NCBI RefSeq assembly: GCF_000834635.1
Contig: NZ_JXQV01000015.1
Location: forward strand, 1 to 64,000
DNA from: Agrobacterium tumefaciens
GTDB lineage: Bacteria; Pseudomonadota; Alphaproteobacteria; Rhizobiales; Rhizobiaceae
Reading direction: 5' to 3'
Length of the DNA stretch: 64,000 nucleotides
Shown here piece after piece: positions 50,952-60,193 of this stretch; positions within the stretch are counted from its first letter, which is position 1; every line of letters starts with the position of its first letter. The notes beneath the pieces were generated by a model that made no database searches, was not told the DNA's origin, and worked only from the letters and a program-made list of their open reading frames with translations. Both the position numbers and the translations under genes were made by a program.

Positions 50952-51107
50952 TTTGATTTCTCATATCTTTCGAACGCTTTGGTAGTTTATAGGAAAGCGG
51001 ACCGCAACCCGCTATTGTTAAATATGCATAAATTCACATTTGGAGGCGGAGTCAGCGTGGCAGTTTTGCCTGGCAGGCGTTGCCCTACTCCTTCAGATGC
51101 TGGCCGA

Positions 51108-51460
51108 TGCGCAGAGACGCGAGGCAGGCAAAGACCCACAGATGGCCCGGAATCTTCGATTCTTGAGACCACGTCGTGGGTTTTGACAGTTGTTGAATGT
51201 CATTAGTGCCGTGCATCAACGGATCGTGATAAAACTGTTCAGCACCAATGCTCATCAAAGCAAATGACCCGGACATCCTTCGGATCATTTTTGTCCCAAG
51301 AGTTGTGCAACTTTTCGCTGGCGAGACCGACGAGATCAGTCTCATCACGAGCCGACCATGCGGAGTTGGATATGCTAGGGCCGAGGTTCCCCGCTGTCTC
51401 GAAACTCGGGCTCACATGACGGCGTCGCTCCTTGCCTCGCAACTGGATTTGCACCTCCTG
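51108..51460 (-). pseudogene. IS110-family transposase remnant
   Basis: Two frames carry the IS110/IS1111-type text: KLHNSWDKNDPKDVRVI in one and GAEQFYHDPLMHGTNDIQQLSK in the next. The pair normally reads on continuously (WDKNDPKDAQVIL..YHDP..GTNDIQELSK), so a frameshift separates them near 51245. Both ends are missing. Confidence 0.7.
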
Positions 51461-51573
51461 ACGTCCCTTCGAAGGATCTGTGGACGAATAAATATGTCAG
51501 AAACATGACAGGGCTCTTGCGCTTCTCCATTAGTGCTGCTTGATATATTCTTTCTATCTAGGGGAGAAATATT

Positions 51574-52989
51574 TTGCCGTATCAATCAATAACGACCAGC
51601 GCAGATTCAGATTCAGCAGGCAAGCTGGCTGCTCTTAAGATGCCCGAAATCGAGGGCAAGAAGTTTCTTGATCTTGGGTGCAACGAAGGCTTCTTCTGTG
51701 GCGCTTCTCTGGTCGGCGGTGCGGTAAAAGCGGTGGGCGTCGATACGGGAGAAGAATTTATTCGGGACGCTCGCGGCCATTTCCCGGGTGCTGAATTTCA
51801 TCTTCAGAGCTGGGACGATTTCCTTCCGGCTAATGACGAGAAGTTCGATGTGATTCTGTTTGCCTCTGCTATCCACTATTCGGCAGATCAGGTGAATTCA
51901 CTCGACCTTGCTTTGCGTGCATTGACGGAGGATGGTACCCTCCTCCTAGAATGCGGCATTGGTGATCCCGACAAGGCTGAAGGCATTTACGTTCGGCAGG
52001 TACGATATGATGGCATCGAGCGACTTTACTTCACGATGGATTCCCTGAGAAACATCCTCAAGGAGCGCGGATATTACATTTTCCAGACATTCCCGTCCGT
52101 TGCTCAAGGCGGTGACGCTTTTCCCCGGTGGGTTTTCCACATCCGCAAGACCAAAAGCGTGATCCTGTACAACTTCGATATGCCTAACTCAGGCAAGACC
52201 TACATCAGCAACTTCTTCAAAGCTGAGGTGGCCTACCTTTCCATTGACCAGTTGGCACATCGGCTGATGAACGAAACCCCATTCAGTCTCATCTCTGTGG
52301 GAGAGGCGAATGTCGACTTCTTCTGGAGAACGGTAGACGCCCTCTCTATGACCAAGCTCGCAGTAGAGCGCATATGCGCAATGATATCTGAGACAAACGC
52401 GGAGGCGGCATACGTCGAAGGATGGCTACCTCAGTCGATCAAACAGGGGGTTCTGGACTGGCTACAGGACACCGGCCGGCCTTCGTTCAACGTTTCCCTC
52501 ACTCACGGCACCCTTGTGCCTAAAACCGTCACCCCGGTGACGTGCTCCCTCAGATCATCTGGCGTCTGGTTCAGGAAAGAACTCGAGCGCTCGTATGTCG
52601 ACAAGGTGACTGCATTCACGACTGGCGATGTGGTCGAGTTTGTTGTGAACGGATGGTACGATTTGCGCATTCCCGCGACCAATAAATTTCTCATGCTCCA
52701 CAATGGCTATGAGATCCCTGGCCAACTTCTACTGGAGCCTCACCGAACAGACCTTGGCGATTTCGGTCGTCCTTTCCTCGCTACATTTAAGGCCCCGGCC
52801 GATTCTCTGGACCGCATCAGCTTGAGAGACTACCCTGAGTTCGCGATTGAGGGTGACAATCGAGCACTTTATTTCCTCAACTCCAACCAATTTGGTGAAC
52901 TCTTCACCCGCCTGGAAATACCTCCATCAGGCTCGCTTCAGGAATTCGGTATCTGGAACAACAATGTACCCACCGTATTCACGACCTAA
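51574..52989 (+). CDS. SAM-dependent methyltransferase with large P-loop-containing C-terminal region
   Basis: A 471-residue protein starting at TTG, with GGGGAGA about 8 bp upstream. Residues 1-190 are a class I methyltransferase: FLDLGCNEGFFCGASL (31-46), VGVDTGEE, FDVILFASAIHYSAD. After a linker, ILYNFDMPNSGKTYIS contains PNSGKT (204-209), resembling a Walker A loop, and ~260 further residues that I do not recognise, ending in a beta-rich part (GYEIPGQLLLEPHR). It could be a methyltransferase joined to a kinase or sulfotransferase acting on polysaccharide. It is transcribed divergently from the GT operon. Confidence 0.7.
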   Translation: MPYQSITTSADSDSAGKLAALKMPEIEGKKFLDLGCNEGFFCGASLVGGAVKAVGVDTGEEFIRDARGHFPGAEFHLQSWDDFLPANDEKFDVILFASAIHYSADQVNSLDLALRALTEDGTLLLECGIGDPDKAEGIYVRQVRYDGIERLYFTMDSLRNILKERGYYIFQTFPSVAQGGDAFPRWVFHIRKTKSVILYNFDMPNSGKTYISNFFKAEVAYLSIDQLAHRLMNETPFSLISVGEANVDFFWRTVDALSMTKLAVERICAMISETNAEAAYVEGWLPQSIKQGVLDWLQDTGRPSFNVSLTHGTLVPKTVTPVTCSLRSSGVWFRKELERSYVDKVTAFTTGDVVEFVVNGWYDLRIPATNKFLMLHNGYEIPGQLLLEPHRTDLGDFGRPFLATFKAPADSLDRISLRDYPEFAIEGDNRALYFLNSNQFGELFTRLEIPPSGSLQEFGIWNNNVPTVFTT

Positions 52990-53226
52990 GCCAGAACGGT
53001 AGCAGACGTCTTCGGCGACATCGGAGGCGTCTACACTCCCAGCAGAACCTTTACTGCTTTACTTCGAAGGTGAGCGTCCTGCGAACTCATTTTCGGGTTT
53101 AGAGAGATGGGAGCTGTAAGCCGCGTTCATCGTAAGCGGTGTTCTAATTACACCTTGACCATCTGAGATAGATGGAAACGTTTAGTCTCATGTGACGAAA
53201 AATTACGCCACTTTTAGGCGTCGCGG

Positions 53227-53574
53227 CTAAGGATTCGAGCGTGTCGATACCCAGCGTCGAATTTGACAAACTACTCCTTGCCAATCGTGGCGGAGGGCCT
53301 TGGCCATATCAGAGCTTCGCGTCAGCAATGTTTGCAACTCCTCATTCGCGGTAGTACGCAGTTGATCATTGCAGTGGAGAATTAGATCGTTCAACGAACC
53401 CATACCACCGAAGAGCCCATAGAAGCGCTCCACGCCGTAGTAATCAGACTGTTCAATTGAGGCAGCGCATTTTGCTATCTGATTGGCCCAGTGAGGCTCA
53501 TCATGTTTGTGTAGATGCGTCTCAAGTTCACGAAGTGCGATGGCGAATCTGAGGATGTCTGGATGGAGCGGCAT
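53227..53574 (-). CDS. uncharacterised small protein (115 aa, GGMGSLND motif)
   Basis: A 115-residue, probably soluble helical protein. The segment QSDYYGVERFYGLFGGMGSLNDL resembles a widespread group of short uncharacterised proteins (DUF6966-like) in which G-G-M-G-S-x-N-D is conserved. It stands alone between the methyltransferase and an IS66 remnant. The first ATG at 53574 is used; no clear Shine-Dalgarno. Function unknown. Confidence 0.6.
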   Translation of the reverse strand: MPLHPDILRFAIALRELETHLHKHDEPHWANQIAKCAASIEQSDYYGVERFYGLFGGMGSLNDLILHCNDQLRTTANEELQTLLTRSSDMAKALRHDWQGVVCQIRRWVSTRSNP

Positions 53575-53689
53575 GTGGTGATCTTAGCGTTGGTGATAAC
53601 TCATGTCATCTTTATAAATTGCCTGCGGCTTCGCTACATGTCGCATAGGGCAGACTGCAGTCTTCGAGGCCGAGTTACCCCCTTTTATA

Positions 53690-54510
53690 ATTCCACGGCA
53701 GAAGCTCATCGATCTTGCTCTGTTTGTGGCCGTTGACGATGGCGGTGAGTGTTGTGGTCAGATAGGCCAAGGGATCGACGGCGTTGAGTTTGCAAGTCTC
53801 GATGAGCGAGGCAATGGTTACCCAGTTCTCGGCCCCTGTATCATGCCCCGCAAAGAGCGCGTTCTTGGGATTGAGTGCAATTGGCCGGATGGTTCGCTCG
53901 ACGCTGCTGTTGTCAATCTCGATGCGACCGTCGGTGAGGAAGAGCTTCAGACCATCCCAGTATTTGGTGATGTACGCCAGGGCTTCGCCGAGCGGCGACT
54001 TGGTCGCAATACGGGCACGGTGATGGGCAAGCCAGGCCTGCATGTCATCGATGAGCGGCGCAGATCGTTCGCGCCAACCTGCAAGTGAGCCTCGGGATCA
54101 AGGCCTCGCAATTCGGCCTCGATGCGATACAGTTCACCAATCCGTTTGACGCCGTCCTCGGCAATGGGTGCTGTTGCGCTGCGCGTGATCTCCACCAGCT
54201 TGCGCCGCGCGTGCGCCCGTGCGCCCAGCAATAGGCGAGCTGAATGTTCCGTCCTATGCGGTCGGGTCCGATCAGCCTATTGTATCCGGCATAGCCATCC
54301 ATCTGCAGAATGCCTTCAAACCCCTGCAATATCCGTCCCGCATGAATGCCCCGCGACCAGGCGAATAGGTGAAGGCTACGCCCGGTGGAGAGCCACCGCC
54401 CCATGGGCGATCATCCCGCGCCAGCGCCCAGAAGTATCCGGTCTTGGTTTTGCGCGATCCGGGATCGAGAACCGGAGCACAGGTCTCGTCCATGAGCAGC
54501 TTGGTCGAGC
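53690..54510 (-). mobile_element. IS66 transposase (TnpC) remnant
   Basis: The minus strand carries the C-terminal ~270 codons of an IS66 transposase in at least three frames: LLMDETCAPVLDPGSRKTKTG, then GFEGILQMDGYAGYNRLIG, then ARRKLVEITRSATAPIAEDG, then SPLGEALAYITKYWDGLKLF and EIDNSSVERTIRPIALNPKN. Frame changes occur near 54300, 54230 and 54060. tnpA, tnpB and the N-terminal half of tnpC are missing. Confidence 0.85.
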
Positions 54511-54570
54511 ACCAAGATGAGAGCTGGGATCGTTGCAGGAGCCGCCAACGCTATCGAGGCCGAGCCGAGT

Positions 54571-54864
54571 CTAGTGGTGATTGCAAGGGAATGCACGCCC
54601 CTGCCAAGGGTGGCGGAACTTGATGATGTTGGGGAAATGAGGAACAGCGACATACTGTGGTAGCTCATCTGAAAGCGCCAGGACCTCTTGGATGGCTTCT
54701 TTCTCAATAGGCGTCGGATAATATTCGGCTCGTGGTCCTGCCTTGATTTGCTCGATGGTCTCACCGGCGGCGAGACGCTCAATCGCATTTGCCGCAAGTC
54801 CCACTTTCTTGTCGCGAGAATTCCCGTTGTCGCTAGTGATGTCCGAGATTTGCTGGTACGCCAT
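54571..54864 (-). CDS. uncharacterised protein (97 aa), end possibly replaced
   Basis: A 97-residue frame starting MAYQQISDITSDNGNSRDKK, with helical blocks (LAANAIERLAAGETIEQIKAG, EKEAIQEVLALSDEL). It is not recognised. The last ~25 residues (FRHPWQGRAFPCNHH) run towards the IS66 remnant and may not be native. No Shine-Dalgarno is evident. Confidence 0.4.
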   Translation of the reverse strand: MAYQQISDITSDNGNSRDKKVGLAANAIERLAAGETIEQIKAGPRAEYYPTPIEKEAIQEVLALSDELPQYVAVPHFPNIIKFRHPWQGRAFPCNHH

Positions 54865-55054
54865 TGTCTGCCTCTTGATAATGAGGCTTCACTTTACCAA
54901 TGCAAAATTTCGCGCATGCCCTCAATTGTCTGGAAGCGTTTGGCAGTAATATCAGTCGGTAAATTTGCCGTTTGATTTCTACGAATCATAGGCGATAACA
55001 TCCCCTGATTTCTGGGGGATATTATGAAGAACATTGCGGCTTGCTGATCTGCGC

Positions 55055-55811
55055 TTAAGCGCGCACTCCGACAATCATCGTTCTCTGACTGTTCCGGTAG
55101 CCACCGTCAACCTCCATCTTGGCTTCAATTCTACCACCAAGCCAGTCCATCTGTTCATAGACCAATGAAAACCCGTTGGCTCTCAGCATATCGAACAACC
55201 CGCCCTTCATATTCCAAAAGGAACGATGGTTCCCCCAAGACGCCCACTTGTGCTTCTCGCGGCCCTCGTCGTCGTTCTCTTCGTGCTCTCCGAACCACCG
55301 TCCTTGCATGCCTTCATTTGTTTCAACCTCGGAAAGGTTGGCATGTATGCTTGGTTCGTGGGTGGCGTAGTGAGTGTGCAGAATAATCATTTTTGCGGCA
55401 CATCGGGCCATTACCTCAATGAAGGCCTTTGGGTTATCTAAGTGGTAGAGAAGCCCCGAGCAAAAAACCACGTCGAAACTGCCGTACTTTTCCAAATTGA
55501 GGACATCGTCTTTCACAAAGTAAAGGTTTTGGTAAGGCTAAGCCCTGCCGCACGATCTCGCAGTTATCAAGATTGGATTGTCTTACCTCGATGCCTTTAG
55601 AGATCATGCCTAGCCGTGCAAAGCCTGCAGCATAGCCGCCTTCGAGGCAGCCCAGATCGACAACGCGAAGGCCGGTGAGATTTGCGCCGAAAGAATTGCG
55701 CATTGATCGAACTGCGGCTTGGAAAGTCGTTGTATCTTCAACAAACTCTTCTTTTCCGGGGATCGTCTGTGATCCATCATTAAGCAGAACATTATGCGCA
55801 GTAAAAGCCAC
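55055..55811 (-). pseudogene. SAM-dependent methyltransferase, single-base frameshift
   Basis: The N-terminal part (LRVVDLGCLEGGYAAGFARLG, motif I; GIEVRQSNLDNCEIVRQG) is in one frame and the rest (FDVVFCSGLLYHLDNPKAF, IILHTHYATHEPSI, GGYRNSQRTMIVGV) in another. The break lies in a T4 run at 55527-55530 (A4 on the coding strand). Removing one base restores PNLYFVKDDVLNLEKYG, the expected join, giving a ~250-residue class I methyltransferase. All other motifs look intact, so inactivation is recent, or the base is a sequencing error. Confidence 0.8.
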
Positions 55812-55914
55812 TGATATACTCCCCCATGTCCATGTTCGGACATGACACGCGTATTACAGACTCGACCTCGTGGCAATGATCGTCTTCGCCGCGGCTATTT
55901 TATTCTATCGACGC

Positions 55915-57189
55915 TTACCAAGTTGACAGCGCAGCGCGCTTCCATGTGTTTGTTGCCACGCAAACATAGTGGAAGTTAGCATCGTTCATGAATTGACCAA
56001 CTTGGCATGCTGCGGTCGATGATGTGGGGGTCTGAAGCGGGGCTTGAAGCCGTCCATCATTCCAGGCTGCGAAAATTGAATTCCCAATGCCGTTGTTCAC
56101 GAAAAAACCGTTGTCGGTAAACGCGACACGAGGACCAGCGGACGTTGCGGTGCTTGCGATGCTGCCGCCCTGTTTGTTGTTGCCCCATGTGAGGTTATTG
56201 TTCGTTGAATTAACCGGCAGTGCGATGGCCGCACTATTAAAGCCCGAGGTAGACCCTTTCAGGTCGAGACCGTAGTCGAGCCTGACGTTCGGATTGTTGC
56301 CTTGGATCAGCGTCCCGTTTTCGCGAATGGGCCAGTTTTGCGGATATCCTTGATCCGCCTCGCCAAACTGAATGCCGATATTATAGCCAAGGTTGTGGTC
56401 TGGGAGCCCATAGAAATTGCTTGTGACGATGGCGATCGCCGCATCCTCAACGCTACCGGCGAGAGACGGCTGATTGTACATGTTTTCATCAGCAATTCGC
56501 AGGCCGTTCTTAATGCCTACGGGACTGTGGGTCTGTGTATCTACCTCCAGTCCAACGGCCGCGCTCGCTGGCCCGGTTAAACCAGGCGGAACTTTCACGA
56601 TGCTGTTGCCGCCTGTATAGCCGCCGACGCCCGCGCCTCCCGCGACAGACACGCTCGCAGTACCAACGCAAGATTTTCCGGCAAGCGTCGCATCGCAGGT
56701 CTGATAAAAGCCTCCGCCGATGCGGTCGCCTTTGCCGGTAGCGGTCATTCGCCGGTTGACTATGAGGCCATAGTTAGTGACGTAGGAGGGATATCCTACA
56801 CCCTCGGTCGATGTGATATCCATCGCCGGTGAGTTGTCCGTCTGGCTTGTCCTTCCTGCGTCGAGAACGCGTAAATTCCTTCCTGTCACGGTAGTTTTGC
56901 CAGTCGCATTGTTAATCGCTAGCGGATTATCCATCGGGACGCCGCCAACATAACGCTCCACTTGGAAGAAGCCGCTACTGCCTCCGAGGCCCAGGCGCCA
57001 CTGATTAGCCCCCTGTCGCTGACCGAAAATACTGTTGATGCTAGTATCGGTCGTAGCGGAGTCGAGCATTATCGAAGGCGTGGTCGCTTTCTTGACCGTA
57101 GCGCCCCTAAAAGTCGGAGAAGGCAGCGTCTGCGCAGCCACTGTGGTTGCGAACATGACCGCGGACATCGTGACCAACCATTTTCTCAT
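55915..57189 (-). CDS. secreted fibre-like protein, unknown function
   Basis: A 424-residue protein with a signal peptide (MRKWLVTMSAVMFATTVAAQ) and a strong GGAGGAAAA site before the ATG. The mature protein is rich in Gly, Asn, Ser and Thr with a repetitive beta character (GKTTVTGRNLRVLDAG, SVSVAGGAGVGGYTGGNS, NNNLTWGNNKQGGS), like phage tail-fibre or adhesin shafts. A C-terminal disulfide may form (ACQVGQFMND..YVCVATNTWKR), a pattern seen at the ends of such proteins. It probably is exported to the surface. Its place in a polysaccharide locus suggests a glycan-binding role, which is a guess. Confidence 0.65.
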   Translation of the reverse strand: MRKWLVTMSAVMFATTVAAQTLPSPTFRGATVKKATTPSIMLDSATTDTSINSIFGQRQGANQWRLGLGGSSGFFQVERYVGGVPMDNPLAINNATGKTTVTGRNLRVLDAGRTSQTDNSPAMDITSTEGVGYPSYVTNYGLIVNRRMTATGKGDRIGGGFYQTCDATLAGKSCVGTASVSVAGGAGVGGYTGGNSIVKVPPGLTGPASAAVGLEVDTQTHSPVGIKNGLRIADENMYNQPSLAGSVEDAAIAIVTSNFYGLPDHNLGYNIGIQFGEADQGYPQNWPIRENGTLIQGNNPNVRLDYGLDLKGSTSGFNSAAIALPVNSTNNNLTWGNNKQGGSIASTATSAGPRVAFTDNGFFVNNGIGNSIFAAWNDGRLQAPLQTPTSSTAACQVGQFMNDANFHYVCVATNTWKRAALSTW

Positions 57190-57349
57190 GGTGTTTTCCT
57201 CCTAGCCAGGTGTTTAGTCGCTCATGCCGCTTCAACACAAGCGATCAACGATGCCAAAGTCTCTCGCTCGACGTTTGCCGGTACCTTCAGGCTGCGACCG
57301 TTGCGCAACGAGATCCGTACAAACGTTTCCAAGGACTAAGTGGATGGCA

Positions 57350-57535
57350 CCTACTGGGAAGGGTCGTTGTCAACAAGACGGACCGGCAAGAAGGAAGGCG
57401 AGTCATCTCGACCGTAGAGAGTTCTGCGCCAGACACGAATTTGCGATGGATGAACGTCATGCCGACATGCCACATCGCAGACGCGCGCGCTAGGCTGAGC
57501 TGATTCCGCCAGAATGGTCAGCTCTTCTCTAATGG
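57350..57535 (-). pseudogene. IS66 accessory protein TnpA remnant
   Basis: The minus strand reads LAESAQPSARVCDVACRHDV, then HPSQIRVWRRTLYG and SPSFLPVRLVD. This is the helix-turn-helix (A-R-R-H-x-V-x-P-x-Q-x-x-x-W-R-R) and the following F-x-P-V segment of IS66 TnpA. About 60 codons remain, without start or stop in the right places. Confidence 0.6.
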
Positions 57536-57559
57536 CCAGCGCCGCCTGCGTTCAATGCC

Positions 57560-57880
57560 TCATATAATCTCATGCGAGCCATGCCAACCTCTAAGATCCC
57601 CATCTAATCCCAGCATTAATGATGGTATTAACGCCGGATCATCGCCTAGATAGCTAAGTTCGCGGAATGTGTTGGCCGGACGCATGCGGCTTCCCGAATT
57701 CTGCACCGGTATTGATTTGCACATTGTCGGCTTTCCCACCTTGGCGCTGACAATGATATCCGTCGCGGGTAAGGCGCTGTCCGTCGATTGTAAGTTTATC
57801 CTGCAGGTGCATGTCCTGTCTTTCAAGTTGGTGATTGGCGGGAAGGTTACGACCAGTCGAGCGGAGCTAGCTGTTACCAT
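57560..57880 (-). CDS. possible 106-residue protein, unrecognised
   Basis: A 106-residue frame (MVTASSARLVVTFPPITNLK; CRINLQSTDSALPATDIIVSAKVG) with protein-like composition and codon use. It starts 44 bp after the SGNH hydrolase stop on the same strand, so it could be a downstream operon member or a detached C-terminal piece of a similar protein. No family, signal peptide or Shine-Dalgarno is clear. Confidence 0.35.
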   Translation of the reverse strand: MVTASSARLVVTFPPITNLKDRTCTCRINLQSTDSALPATDIIVSAKVGKPTMCKSIPVQNSGSRMRPANTFRELSYLGDDPALIPSLMLGLDGDLRGWHGSHEII

Positions 57881-57923
57881 AGAAGGCGGTCGCGCAGACC
57901 TGTCATATCTGGTTGATGGATGA

Positions 57924-58955
57924 TTACTCGGTCGCTATGGCGGCGATCCGGACTCTTCTTTCAGGTGATGCATCCGATTCTCCCTTGAGGCAGTCAAAGG
58001 TCCATTTCTCGGCGCCGCGGCTGAGAGATAGCCTTATTCGCGTAGGCCCAGGTTGTTTGATCGCCATAAACCGTTCGTTTAGAAACAACGGAACAGAGGT
58101 AAAGATCAATTTCCCCTCCTGGCAATCGCAGTGGATTGTCGCAAATTCGAATGTCTGCCCATTGATTTCAAGCGACAGGTCAGTGTGTAAAATGTCAGAC
58201 GCAATGTAGAGGCACACAGGCCATCCAGGCAGCTCAATAAGAGCGGACGTATCATGACCAACTACAATGCAATCAAGCTGCAAATGTCTGTTAGCAGCTC
58301 TCTCAATAGTTAGCCCTGCAGAATTAGGAAGCGCAGCGGCGTGTGTAATAGCCAGTGCGTTGTCTGACGAACTTTGATAGACATTTGTGTCCTTAGGCAT
58401 AGAAAGGATGCGTTGCGCCGACTGAGCAAGCGGTCGGCCAATCAAAGCACTGGCGAATCCACGATGGAAATGAGCCAAATCCGAATACAGGAATGATGGC
58501 TTCTGCCCACCAAAATACTCATGAAACTCAACGCGCATGTCTTGATGGATTAGCCCATGTCGCTCGTAGAAATCCTTCTCTGCTTTGTAGACGTTGTTGA
58601 CAACGTCGATATCGTAGAACGGATCGGACGCCAGCAACAATGGCAACACCGGTACGTCCTTAAACTTGACGGCCATGAACCCATAGAGTTTTTCCAGCAT
58701 CTCCCATTTTTTCTGGTAGGCGTCAGCAAGGTGGTTGATATGCCCCGTGTCGTTGAGGGAATACTCCAGAATAATCAAGTCAGGTCGGGATTCCAGCGTG
58801 TCTAGCAAAGCGAGAGAGGTAAGCGATGTCGTGCCGCCTACTGATCGGTTCACGATTTCCACTTCCCCATACTCGTCGGTCATTTTCCGCGCGAAATGGT
58901 AAATATAGCCGTCCTTTAGAAGTGAATTCGATCCTCCGACTACTAATATCTGCAT
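57924..58955 (-). CDS. SGNH/GDSL-type hydrolase
   Basis: A 343-residue protein. The nucleophile block is VVGGSNSLLKDG (S9), followed by NRSVGGTTS, LEYSLNDTGH (the N of SGNH) and SDLAHFHRGF, where D and H complete the catalytic triad. No signal peptide is visible. The last ~120 residues are beta-rich (LEINGQTFEFATIHCD; TRIRLSLSRGAEKW) and may bind carbohydrate. In capsule loci such enzymes add or remove O-acetyl groups or act on glycans. It is not closely linked to the export operon. Confidence 0.82.
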   Translation of the reverse strand: MQILVVGGSNSLLKDGYIYHFARKMTDEYGEVEIVNRSVGGTTSLTSLALLDTLESRPDLIILEYSLNDTGHINHLADAYQKKWEMLEKLYGFMAVKFKDVPVLPLLLASDPFYDIDVVNNVYKAEKDFYERHGLIHQDMRVEFHEYFGGQKPSFLYSDLAHFHRGFASALIGRPLAQSAQRILSMPKDTNVYQSSSDNALAITHAAALPNSAGLTIERAANRHLQLDCIVVGHDTSALIELPGWPVCLYIASDILHTDLSLEINGQTFEFATIHCDCQEGKLIFTSVPLFLNERFMAIKQPGPTRIRLSLSRGAEKWTFDCLKGESDASPERRVRIAAIATE

Positions 58956-59125
58956 GCAACCCCGCCCACGGCATTAAATGTCAGACAGGGTTACAGCGAT
59001 TGATGTGCCTGCGCAATCATCATCCGCTTGATTTCTGACGATCACCAAGTCGTAAGCGCCGTGACGTTGCCCCGTGGAAATAAACCATTGTGAAGTAAGC
59101 TCTGGCCCATTGAGAGGGCCAAGGA

Positions 59126-59164
59126 ATGAAGCGCACCCGTTTCACATACGAACAAATGATCGGA
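59126..59164 (+). pseudogene. IS3 orfA start remnant
   Basis: An ATG opens MKRTRFTYEQMIG, the highly conserved first residues of IS3-family OrfA (K-R-x-R-F-x-x-E-Q-x-I-x-I), then breaks off into unrelated sequence. GAGGGCCAAGG stands upstream as the usual Shine-Dalgarno region. Confidence 0.6.
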
Positions 59165-59266
59165 GCCTCTGGCTCATTGCAACAACTAAGGTTGACCCTC
59201 ATACTTAAGGCAAGTGCATTGAGGCTAAGATCGAAGCACCAAAATTTAATTTAGCCTCGACAAGCA

Positions 59267-60097
59267 TTATCCGTTCAAAATTTGCCGACGTAATATTCTT
59301 TCCATCAATAAGCCGATCGCCAAACTACCGCAAACCCACCCGAGAAGATAAGTTTTGCTGAGATATTGTTCGGAATAGCCGAGGTAATAGGCTGATCTGA
59401 CCCATTCTACAGCCTGGAACGCCGGATTGAACGAGCAATAATAAATCACGATGTCAGGAAATGAGTGCAAGTAGATCGGCGCGCCTGAGCTTAAATAAAT
59501 TATCGCTGTGAACAGCGAATAAAACATCGCAAAGAAAGGAAATATTGCCGAAATAACACTTACGATTATCCCAACGCCGATCGAAAGGATCGCTACGCAA
59601 AGTATAGCCAATGCGGCGTCCTCCATTGAGCGAGGCACAGGATTGGATCCTACCGAAATGAGAATAATAAAAACAATCAATATTGAGATCACAATCGCCA
59701 CAAGTTCCAACAAGCAGCGTCCGAGAACGATATCCAACAGGCGAACTGCAGGAAACGCTAGCATTGACTTATTGGACAGCACGGAAACTGACATAAACCT
59801 AGACACATAGTTAAACGTAAGCACGGGAATTAGCCCCGTCGCAAAAAAAAGCACCAGATCGTCACCAAATACTGCTTGGCGATCGACAATCTTGTAGATG
59901 ACGAGCAATAAAAGCATGTGGGCGACAGGAAAAAGGGGGACGATCAAAAATCCCAAGCCGTGGTCGAAGTAGCGACTACGGATGTCACGCAGGATAACGG
60001 CGTGCATTACATTCAGCTTTCGCGCGATGGCGACCTTCACCGTCGATTTGTTTTCGCTTCTTCGAATATCGAACTGTTGATCAGTCATCAAAACCAT
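59267..60097 (-). CDS. kpsM: capsular polysaccharide ABC exporter permease
   Basis: A 276-residue inner-membrane permease of the ABC-2 polysaccharide exporter family (KpsM/Wzm). About six membrane segments are seen, for example FLIVPLFPVAHMLLLLVIYK, VAIVISILIVFIILISVG, ALAILCVAILSIGVGIIV and YSLFTAIIYLSSGAPIY. The amphipathic N-terminal helix with MHAVILRDIRSRYFDHGLG is the KpsM hallmark and contacts the ATPase. It is the last gene of the export operon; an ATG at 60088 is an alternative start. Confidence 0.88.
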   Translation of the reverse strand: MVLMTDQQFDIRRSENKSTVKVAIARKLNVMHAVILRDIRSRYFDHGLGFLIVPLFPVAHMLLLLVIYKIVDRQAVFGDDLVLFFATGLIPVLTFNYVSRFMSVSVLSNKSMLAFPAVRLLDIVLGRCLLELVAIVISILIVFIILISVGSNPVPRSMEDAALAILCVAILSIGVGIIVSVISAIFPFFAMFYSLFTAIIYLSSGAPIYLHSFPDIVIYYCSFNPAFQAVEWVRSAYYLGYSEQYLSKTYLLGWVCGSLAIGLLMERILRRQILNG

Positions 60098-60193
60098 CCA
60101 TCTGAGAAGTTCGAAAGCAGATTAAACGAAAAGTTACGGTCTTCGCGTCGCAGTGAGGAATCTGGTTGTGCCGCGATCAGTCGAAGAAAGGGA

